Shown here one piece after another: positions 1 through 6,700 of a stretch of DNA of 20,446 nucleotides. Every line of letters starts with the position of its first letter. Position 1 is the stretch's first letter. The notes below the pieces were generated by a model. That model was given only the letters and a program-made list of their open reading frames with translations. It was not told where the DNA came from and ran no database searches. The stretch lies in assembly GCA_040881505.1 (NCBI GenBank), contig JBBEDC010000036.1:1-20446 (forward strand), in the 5' to 3' direction. The translations under genes were made by a program, and so were the position numbers. This DNA comes from JBBEDC01 sp040881505 (GTDB lineage Bacteria > Patescibacteriota > Andersenbacteria > UBA10190).

Positions 1-14
1 CTGTTTAAGTTTAG

Positions 15-45
15 TGTATAAAACAACAATATTACAAGGTGTCAA
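15..45 (-). promoter_or_regulatory. Possible divergent promoter reading off the left edge
   Basis: The minus strand carries a perfect TTGACA (positions 45-40). Downstream of it are AT-rich -10 candidates: TTTATA after 17 bp or TATACA after 19 bp. If real, it drives a gene to the left of the window, divergent from rpsF. Neither -10 candidate is a good match at an ideal spacing, so the call rests mainly on the -35 box. I see no convincing gene in positions 1-120. Confidence 0.25.
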
Positions 46-72
46 GATAGAGAGCAGACAGCCTCCTATTAC

Positions 73-101
73 TTGCGTTTTCTAGCCTTTTCCGCTATTG
101 T
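73..101 (+). promoter_or_regulatory. Candidate promoter of the rpsF-ssb-rpsR operon
   Basis: TTGCGT (73-78), a 17-bp spacer and TATTGT (96-101) sit just upstream of the rpsF ATG at 121. They predict a transcript start near 108 and a leader of only about 13 nt. The -35 matches consensus at 3 of 6 positions and the -10 at 4 of 6, so this is a spacing-supported guess. There is no Shine-Dalgarno between it and the ATG. Confidence 0.35.
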
Positions 102-120
102 AAACCCACTAAATCGATAT

Positions 121-549
121 ATGAACCAATACGAAATCACCTATCTAATCGACCCGCAGGTTAACGAAGAAGCTCGCACTGAGCTGAATTCTGCTGTAGA
201 CGGCAAAGTAAACGAACTGAAAGGAAAAGTAAGCCATTCTTCTCCCACACTCCGTCATAAACTTGCCTACCCAATCGTTAAGAAACAATCCGCCTTCATG
301 CGCAGCATGCATATCGAACTCGATCCAAGTGAGGTGGCTGCGCTCCACGACTTCCTCAAGCGCAACGACAGCGTTATGCGCTTTAACCTTATCACTACCC
401 CATACCGCGAAGGTGTGTCCCCTGAAGCTCTCAAGCAAAAGGAAGAAACAACTAAGAAGAAACCTATGGCTAAAAAGGAAGCCAAGGAAGTGACCATGGC
501 TGATGTTGAAAAAGGAATCGAAGAAGCCTTAACTGAAGAGGTAAAATAG
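121..549 (+). CDS. rpsF: Small ribosomal subunit protein bS6
   Basis: The 142-residue protein binds bS18 and 16S rRNA in the central domain of the 30S platform. Its start, MNQYEITYLIDPQ, is the typical bS6 first strand, and the central KLAYPIVKKQSAF segment is the family signature. I choose the ATG at 121: an in-frame TTG at 73 would add 16 unrelated residues and overlap the candidate promoter. The globular domain ends near residue 100, after the TTPYREG-like strand. About 40 Lys/Glu/Ala-rich residues follow, making it longer than a minimal bS6. It is first in an operon with ssb (4-nt gap) and rpsR, the classic bacterial order that keeps the S6:S18 pair together. No Shine-Dalgarno is visible. 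Identification is secure; the role of the charged tail is unknown. Confidence 0.96.
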   Translation: MNQYEITYLIDPQVNEEARTELNSAVDGKVNELKGKVSHSSPTLRHKLAYPIVKKQSAFMRSMHIELDPSEVAALHDFLKRNDSVMRFNLITTPYREGVSPEALKQKEETTKKKPMAKKEAKEVTMADVEKGIEEALTEEVK

Positions 550-553
550 CTGT

Positions 554-1024
554 ATGGATTTAAATAAAGTTCAGATTATCGGACGGCTCACACGCGACCC
601 AGAAGCCCGCACCACCCCACAAGGTCAAGCCGTGACTAACTTCTCGGTCGCTACCAGCCGCGTTTGGAAAGATCAGCAAGGTGCCCAACAGCAAAACACC
701 GAATACCATAACGTTGTTGCCTGGCGTAGGCTAGCTGAGATCTGCGCACAGTACCTATCAAAAGGACGACAAGTATACATCGAAGGGCACTTGCAGACCC
801 GCAGTTGGGAAGGCCAAGATGGCAAGAAAAACTACCGCACGGAGATCGTCGCCGATAACATGATTATGCTTGGCAGCGGAGGCGGACAAGGAAGCCAACA
901 AGGCGACCAACAGTCCCAGGGCGCTCCCCAGCAGTCTCAGCCAGCACAGCAGCAAGAACCAGCCATGGCCACAGCTGCTCCAGCCTCTGACGAGGAAATT
1001 CGAATCGAAGATATTCCATTTTAA
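554..1024 (+). CDS. ssb: Single-stranded DNA-binding protein
   Basis: This protein coats single-stranded DNA during replication, recombination and repair and recruits partners through its C-terminal tip. In 156 residues it has the full SSB layout. An OB fold spans about residues 1-108 (NKVQIIGRLTRDPE start, YHNVVAWRRLAE, later GRQVYIEGHLQTRSW). A low-complexity Gly/Gln/Ser/Pro linker follows (about 108-145), then an acidic tail ending DIPF, the canonical partner-docking tip. The ATG at 554 lies 4 nt after the rpsF stop. A GAGG sits about 13 nt upstream inside the rpsF end, too far to be a strong ribosome-binding site, so translational coupling is likely. Its place between rpsF and rpsR is the usual bacterial arrangement. 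Confidence 0.97.
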   Translation: MDLNKVQIIGRLTRDPEARTTPQGQAVTNFSVATSRVWKDQQGAQQQNTEYHNVVAWRRLAEICAQYLSKGRQVYIEGHLQTRSWEGQDGKKNYRTEIVADNMIMLGSGGGQGSQQGDQQSQGAPQQSQPAQQQEPAMATAAPASDEEIRIEDIPF

Positions 1025-1032
1025 TCATTCCT

Positions 1033-1269
1033 ATGCGACGAGCACGAAAAACCCGACAGCGAAAAACTATTGATACCCTCGCCTTTGAAGATCTTGATAA
1101 GGTGACGTTTCGAGATACGGATATTCTTGATCTGTTTTTGAGCAGCCAGAATAAGATTCTGCCTCGCCGTAAAACTGGGATCACCGCCAGACACCAGCGC
1201 AGAATTGCTGCCGAGATCAAGCGCGCCCGGGAGATGGGCCTGCTTGGATACCGCGGCCAGCATAACTAA
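1033..1269 (+). CDS. rpsR: Small ribosomal subunit protein bS18
   Basis: A 78-residue basic protein of the 30S platform and partner of bS6. The family is recognised from the central DTDILDLFLSSQNKILPRRKTGI segment, the RHQRRIAAEIKRAREMGLL helix and the GYRGQHN end. The N terminus is Arg/Lys-rich, as usual. The ATG at 1033 is 8 nt after the ssb stop, without a Shine-Dalgarno. Its TAA overlaps the next gene's ATG by one base (TAATG), so the two are probably translationally coupled. In many bacteria rplI (L9) comes next; here it is replaced by an RNHCP protein, consistent with CPR lineages that lack L9. Confidence 0.96.
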   Translation: MRRARKTRQRKTIDTLAFEDLDKVTFRDTDILDLFLSSQNKILPRRKTGITARHQRRIAAEIKRAREMGLLGYRGQHN

Positions 1270-1589
1270 TGGATAGACGTACAAACTTCATTCCTCGGAA
1301 TGAAGGCTTTGTTTGTGAACAATGTCAGGCCTCCGTACCACCAGCCAGTGGTACTTTTCGCAATCACTGTCCGGAATGTTTAGCCAGTAAGCACGTAGAT
1401 CGAGACGTCCCTGGAGATCGCCTTAACCCCTGCCAAGGGCTGATGCCGGCTGCAGGAGTTGAAGGGACGGATCCTGACAGTCTGGATATTATTCACTGCT
1501 GTAAGGTATGCGGATACCAGAAGCGCAACCGCATAGCGCCGGATGATAATCGAGAGCAAATTTTTGCCATAATGGATACGAGGGTGTAG
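1269..1589 (+). CDS. RNHCP domain protein (Cys-rich, probable zinc ribbon)
   Basis: This 106-residue protein belongs to the RNHCP family (named after its conserved motif), whose biochemical role is not established. The signature RNHCPECL spans residues 31-38 and is followed by HVDRDVPGDR. Further cysteines (C16/C19, C34/C37, C55, C77/C78/C81) form CxxC-type pairs, suggesting one or two structural metal sites. There is no signal peptide or membrane segment, so it is probably cytosolic. The start overlaps the rpsR stop by one base, and a hairpin terminator follows at 1600-1616, making it the last gene of the rpsF operon. That context hints at a ribosome- or nucleic-acid-linked job, but this is inference. 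Family call confident, function unknown. Confidence 0.88.
   Translation: MDRRTNFIPRNEGFVCEQCQASVPPASGTFRNHCPECLASKHVDRDVPGDRLNPCQGLMPAAGVEGTDPDSLDIIHCCKVCGYQKRNRIAPDDNREQIFAIMDTRV
1565..1573 (+). promoter_or_regulatory. Possible extended -10 element for the 1641-2063 gene
   Basis: TG-C-CATAAT lies inside the last codons of the RNHCP gene and matches an extended -10 box (TGn plus 5 of 6). No -35 is apparent. A transcript from about 1580 would carry the 1600-1616 hairpin in its leader. It resembles the TG-G-CATAAT element upstream of ftsK. Weak evidence taken alone. Confidence 0.25.
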
Positions 1590-1599
1590 TAAGAAGATT

Positions 1600-1616
1600 A
1601 GGAGCGGCTCCTTTTT
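1600..1616 (+). terminator. Hairpin terminator after the rpsF operon
   Basis: AGGAG, loop CGG, CTCCT, with a run of five T overlapping the 3' arm. The stem is only 5 bp, so termination may be partial, but it lies 11 nt after the last operon stop codon. The 5' arm AGGAG could also act as a decoy ribosome-binding sequence. Confidence 0.45.
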
Positions 1617-1640
1617 CAACTCAAGAATAGGAGATGCACC

Positions 1641-2063
1641 ATGCGGCAGAAAAAATTCTCCTTTCAGGTGGAGCTCTTTGTGGATAATCCATTTCTTGTC
1701 GCCGTCCACCTGCGACAAGAGGTCCCCGAACACTGCCTGGGCTCCTTCGGCCTGATCGGAAAAGGGTGGCTGGTGGAGGACCATACCTCACCACAATTGC
1801 TCCACGACCTGGCATCCATCAGGGGAGTGCGGTTCTTGCATGTCTATCAAAACGAGGTACACCTGGGCATCGGGAAGGCATTCAACCGGGCCGGTGACTT
1901 GGAGAAGATTCTGCAGCGGGCAACATACGTGCTGCAGTTTCATTTGACTGAAGATCTCGTCAGCACTCCGGTTATCAAGCCAGGTGACTTCACCCACACG
2001 GCTCGAACGCCGAGTGTCGAAATCCGCCCCAGTGCCTATGGTGTGGAAGACGTCTTCCCCTAG
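1641..2063 (+). CDS. Unrecognised 140-residue protein
   Basis: I do not recognise this protein. It is probably a real gene: AGGAG sits 7 nt before the ATG, the best Shine-Dalgarno of any annotated full-length gene here, and a terminator follows within 40 nt of the stop. There is no signal peptide, membrane segment or cysteine-pair motif, so a soluble cytosolic protein is likely. Predicted pattern: beta-rich N terminus (FSFQVELFVDNPF), helix, then a helix-strand-strand-helix stretch at about residues 50-92 (QLLHDLASIRGVRFLHVYQ...VHLGIGK...GDLEKILQRA), then a polar tail. The middle stretch resembles, by eye only, the N-terminal Nfu/NifU-like fold (helix, 'I.GV..VF', 'VTV' strand). It carries no catalytic signature I can name. 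Reverse-strand ORFs across it look like shadows. Confidence 0.72.
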   Translation: MRQKKFSFQVELFVDNPFLVAVHLRQEVPEHCLGSFGLIGKGWLVEDHTSPQLLHDLASIRGVRFLHVYQNEVHLGIGKAFNRAGDLEKILQRATYVLQFHLTEDLVSTPVIKPGDFTHTARTPSVEIRPSAYGVEDVFP

Positions 2064-2068
2064 CACGC

Positions 2069-2100
2069 GGCCCGCAGAGCACCTGCTACGGGTCTTTTTT
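2069..2100 (+). terminator. Rho-independent terminator after the 1641-2063 gene
   Basis: GGCCCGCAG (2069-2077) pairs with CTGC (2083-2086) and, across a 3-nt bulge, GGGTC (2090-2094), one pair being G-U. Six T follow. It sits 6 nt past the stop codon and reads on the plus strand only, because no T tract follows the stem on the minus strand. It separates this unit from the convergent giant ORF, which ends at 2103. Confidence 0.7.
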
Positions 2101-2102
2101 CT

Positions 2103-3710
2103 TTATTCCTCCTTCGTAAAGTTACTTAACACACTTTGAGACGTCATCTCGGGAGGAGTATCAAGCCCCATTATCTCCAACACCGTTGGTGCCACGTCGG
2201 CTAAAATACCAACCGGCTCAACAGCGATCTGTTCCAGCTCATTTTTATCCCTGCCTTGCTCGCGACGATTATCGGGCGTGATGTATATCAGAGGAACGGG
2301 GTTGGTCGTATGGTCGGTGGTCGCCTCATCCGTCAAACGATTAACCATATCTTCCGCATTACCATGGTCCCCGGTAATCAAGACTGCTCCATGCGCGGCT
2401 AGTACCGCATCAACCACCCGCCCTATCTGCCCATCCAAATATTCCAGTGCCTGAACCGTAGCCGCAAACTTGCCGGTGTGCGCAATCATATCCGGGTTAG
2501 CATAATTGGCAATGATAACGTCGTGACTCTCGTTTTGTACTGCCTGAATGATCGTGTCAGAGATCTTCTCCGCACTCATATGCGGCTTTTTGCTGTAATC
2601 CTTCACATTCGCAGATGGGATCGCTACCTGATCTTCTCCCGGGAACGGCTCTTCCCGACCGCCATTCATGAAGTAAGTAACATGAGCGAATTTTTCACTC
2701 TCGGCCACCCGCAGCTGTTTCAGTCCATAGTCGCTTATAACCTTCCCGAGCGGGGTCGTAATAGTCTCGGCAGGGAAAACAATTTCAGACCTGACACCAT
2801 GTCCGTAATCTGTCATCGTCACAAAGAACAGGTCCTGCCAGGCAGCCACCGGGAAGTGGGCAAATGCCGGATCAGTAAAGGCCAACGCCAGCTGCACACT
2901 TCGATCCTCGCGGAAGTTGTACAGGATAACCGCATCGCCATCCCGTATCATGCGTGGTGCAGCTTTAGCGGCCGAAAGCACAACCGGCGGGGCTGTCTCG
3001 TAGCTTCCACGCTTATCTTCTTTACGGAAGATATTTTTCAGCGCTTCCTGCCATGAAGTGAACCGATCGCCCTGACCTCCTACTAACAGATCGTATGCCA
3101 CCTGCGTCCGATCCCAGTTCTGATTGCGATCCATAGCATAGTACCGCCCCACCATAGATACCAGGTGGCCCACCCCCAGCTTTTTTATCCTCTTAGCAAT
3201 TTGATTAATAAAGTTGCCAGCACTATCCGGAGCCGAATCGCGTCCATCAAGAAACGCGTGGACGTATGTACGGTCGCCTATACCGGAGCGGGCTGCTAAC
3301 TCTAACAGAGCAATTTGATGATCGACGTGGCTATGCACTCCACCGTCGCTAGCCATTCCCATCGTATGAAGTGCGGCCCCCGGTCGCTGACGCACATGCT
3401 CAATCGCGGCCAACAGTACTGGATTAGAGAAGAAGGACTCGTCTTCAATCGCCAGCGATATACGCGGCAACGGCTGGTACAATACCCGCCCGGAACCGAT
3501 ATTCTGGTGCCCCGTCTCAGAATTCCCCATCTCTCCTCTGGGAAGCCCGACTTCAATTCCCGCTGCAGTCAGACTAACCCACGGATGATGCTCGAAATAT
3601 TTCTGCATGTTCGGCTGGTGAGCTGCTGCCACAGCATTGCTTTCAGATACGGGGGACAGCCCGTATCCATCTAGAATAAGCATAGTTAAAGGTCGAGGAG
3701 CATTTTGCAC
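2103..3710 (-). CDS. gpmI: 2,3-bisphosphoglycerate-independent phosphoglycerate mutase from a possible internal GTG start
   Basis: Alternative reading of the last 535 codons of the giant ORF. GpmI interconverts 3- and 2-phosphoglycerate in lower glycolysis using two divalent metal ions and a phosphoserine. A GTG at 3710 would give MQNAPRPLTMLILDGYG, very like a free-standing GpmI N terminus, and 535 residues is close to the family's usual 510-515. TAAGGG lies 4 nt before the GTG. Visible active-site motifs: LILDGYG, GEMGNSETGH (serine nucleophile), SDGGVHSH, DGRDSAPDSA, GRYYAMDR, NFREDR, NPDMIAHTG, TGDHGNAED, DHTTNPVP. None is broken, so an active enzyme is expected. The upstream linker (about residues 1644-1660) is Lys/Ser/Gly-rich. 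Whether the enzyme is made alone, as the fusion, or both cannot be decided from sequence. Confidence 0.5.
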   Translation of the reverse strand: MQNAPRPLTMLILDGYGLSPVSESNAVAAAHQPNMQKYFEHHPWVSLTAAGIEVGLPRGEMGNSETGHQNIGSGRVLYQPLPRISLAIEDESFFSNPVLLAAIEHVRQRPGAALHTMGMASDGGVHSHVDHQIALLELAARSGIGDRTYVHAFLDGRDSAPDSAGNFINQIAKRIKKLGVGHLVSMVGRYYAMDRNQNWDRTQVAYDLLVGGQGDRFTSWQEALKNIFRKEDKRGSYETAPPVVLSAAKAAPRMIRDGDAVILYNFREDRSVQLALAFTDPAFAHFPVAAWQDLFFVTMTDYGHGVRSEIVFPAETITTPLGKVISDYGLKQLRVAESEKFAHVTYFMNGGREEPFPGEDQVAIPSANVKDYSKKPHMSAEKISDTIIQAVQNESHDVIIANYANPDMIAHTGKFAATVQALEYLDGQIGRVVDAVLAAHGAVLITGDHGNAEDMVNRLTDEATTDHTTNPVPLIYITPDNRREQGRDKNELEQIAVEPVGILADVAPTVLEIMGLDTPPEMTSQSVLSNFTKEE

Positions 3711-6700
3711 GCTACCCTTACTTACTACACTTTTCGTTTGTCCTTTCGATAAAGGCTGCATGGCGAAGGAAAGCGCCACGGGCGATTTGCCTTCTGAACG
3801 CATAATGACGTGGGATTCTGTGTACGGCTCATACCCTTCATGGGCCACCGTCACCGTATACACACCCGGCGGCACTAACAGGAAGAATGATCCGCTCTTT
3901 CCGCTGGTCACCCTTGTTCCAACCAAGGTGCCACTTGCCGCATCAAGAATACGGACGATCGCGCGCCCCAATGGTTTATGAGTCACCGCATCGGTTACCA
4001 GGCCACTTGCTTTAAAGAATCTACGCGCCACCAGAACCTTCATGATGATAAGCAAGATGTAAAATATTTCGGTTCCCACGCTTACCGAAGAAGGGGCACC
4101 AAGCAACACAACGCTGTTAATGAGTAACCCAATAATGAGAAGTGGCCAGGATAAACGAGCCAGAACGTATGATGCTCCGCGCAGGATTCGCTTGCGTAAT
4201 GGAATCCTGCCCTCGACACCACCCGCTTGTCGCATTGCTACGACCAGCGGCGCTAACTTTTCCCGAACAACAGCAATCGCCCGACCATCATAAATCTTTT
4301 CCCCTCCTATAATACTCAGGAAAGGCGCCTCTGGCGTCATAATCCATCCCCGCTTTGCCACCCGCAGGTTATATGACCCGGGAGATAAGTAAGAAGAAAA
4401 TGCACCATTGTCATCAGTGACGGTTGCATCTACTACGCGTTCGGTCTGATGATTAACGATTTGAACCTGGGCGCTGGCCAAAGGCTCCCCTGTATGCGCA
4501 TTAACTACCCTACCCCATGGCCGTCGCCTGCTTTTGAGACCAGCCAACCCGAGGAGCCCCTGCCATAACCGCTCAAACAAGCTGAAAAGCTGTGAGGCAA
4601 AATTGCTAGCCGTAGCAGCTAGAGCTGGCTGCGTAGCAATTGTTGCCACGGCAGCTGATGTTGTCACGGTAGCTGTAGTGACTTGAGCCGCTGGTGACTC
4701 GGCAACTGGTTTTATCTCCTGACGGATTTCTCGAATAGCTTCTACTGGATCTTCTGGAATCCTTTTAGCTGCTTCAACAATGTTGCGAGTTGTTTCGGGC
4801 AACTGTTGAATTACTTCCTTAAAACTTTCTATAACCTCCTGAACAACCTCAACAGAATTAACAAATATCTCCTGCACCGCGTCACTCACGGCTTCAGTAA
4901 CCGTCTGAACCACTTCAACGACCGCCTGCGCTACCTCTTCAACAGCCTCCTGAACTTGTTCAACTATGCTCCCCACCCCTTCAACAAGCCCTTCAAGTCC
5001 ATCCCCACCTGCGCCAGGGTTAGGTGAGAATATTGGAGAAGAAGAAGGAGTCGGAGTAAGAACCGGGGTTGGGGTGGGCACAGGGGTTGGCGTTGCAGTC
5101 GGAGAGGATACGGGAGTTTGTATAACAACAGACGCAGGAGCTACACATACCCCGTTAATGTTCGTCTCTCCTTCCAAGCACGTAACAGTGCTCGCTACGT
5201 TGGATACAATTTTTTCTTCTACACTATCAAACACGCGCACGGTGAAGTAGTAGAGGGTTTGCTCTAATAACCCTAATACGGTGGTGGAGGTGGTATTGGA
5301 GTTGGCATATGTGATTTTACTTGTTTGATTATGACAGTTGCTGCCCTGCACATACTGCTGATTGATAGAGTAACAAAGCTCATACCTCAAAAACGTAGGG
5401 CTTGTTACTTTATCCCAAATTAATTTAATAGTGGAGCCAATAATATCGGTTATCGTTACGTTGAACGGCGGCAGATCTATAGTGGCAACCTGGTTGAGTT
5501 CCAGTGTCAGAGAATTCCCGCGAGTATCAACAGCCGTCAACGTAATAAAGTGATTTTTGTTCTTCTGCAATCCAGCAAGCGTCACGCCGGAAGTATTGCC
5601 ATTCGTTATCGTCCTCGTACTAGCAGTTCGATCACAGCTAGCTACGTGGCTAGCATTCGTGCCATAACAAATCGTGTATTGGTCAAAGTTCGATTCATCT
5701 TCATCAATATCCCATTCAACTGTAAGGGACGTAGCAGTACGACTAGCGAGACGGAAATTCTCAATCTGCGGGGGACGGTTATCAAGAAAAAATGCTGCTG
5801 ATGTTTTTGATGTGCCGTCATCGCTATTATCGTTAGGAGTAACTCGCAGATACACCGTGCGTGCCTGGTCAGCAAAATGCTCCTGAGAGTTCCACTTGAT
5901 CGTCAACTGCACGGACTCCGCATCAGTATCGATAGATCCAATCTGATACGTTGCCCCGTTGCTTACAGTCACGCTGCCAGCAGAAGGACTAACAGAAACA
6001 ATGTTCGCCTTGTGCCAATTCGCTTCGTCTGTGGAGTATTCCACTTTCAGACGGGTGCTATCTGCGTCTTCGTCGGAAATAGTAGTCATGAAAGTGACAT
6101 ATCCGTCTCCATTCGTTACCTGAGAAATATTGGTGAGGGAGGTAGCAGAAGGAGCAGTATTCACTTCTGGATCAGGTTCATCTTCCGATTCGGTCGTTGC
6201 ACTCGCTTCTCCTGAAGGATCGCTCGTACCGATAGCATTAATGGCGCTCAGTCGGTAAGTGTAGGTAGTCCCTTCGCTTAAGCCGGTATCTTCATAGGTA
6301 GTATCAGTAGACTCAGTGTCAGCTACGATAGTAGAAAAGGATCCTCCTCCGGTTTTACGTTCAATTTTGTAGCCAGTAATGGCGCTGCCGCCATTACTGA
6401 CTGGGGCATCCCAGGAGAGGTTGATTTGGGAGATAGATGCAGCCGTGGCACTGAGATTGGTAGGCGCGTCGGGGGCAACCAGAGGATCAGTAGTAAATTC
6501 TACCAGCGATCCTTCATCCTCTTGAGTACCACTATCTTCCCACTGCACTATAGCCTTGTACTCATAGATAGTGTCAGGAGCAAGATCCGAGAGCGCTTGG
6601 TCAAACGTGCCGGTGCTTGTTTTTTCCTGAGCTGCGGTATCAGTAAATGGATCGCCGGAATCCTTTTCCCGCCAGCGGAAGAAGACATCAACAGTTAAAA

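Noticed and set aside
2..88. Open plus-strand frame at the left edge
   Set aside because: It is under 30 codons, has no recognisable motif, overlaps the candidate rpsF promoter, and is equally likely by chance.
1380..2066. Reverse-strand ORFs opposite the RNHCP and 140-residue genes
   Set aside because: They have no Shine-Dalgarno, their compositions look unnatural, and they are fully antisense to genes with better start and stop signals and terminators.
4690..5110. Repetitive stretch considered as a DNA repeat array or CRISPR
   Set aside because: The periodicity is at the protein level (heptads and Thr-Pro repeats of the giant ORF); no constant direct repeat with spacers exists.
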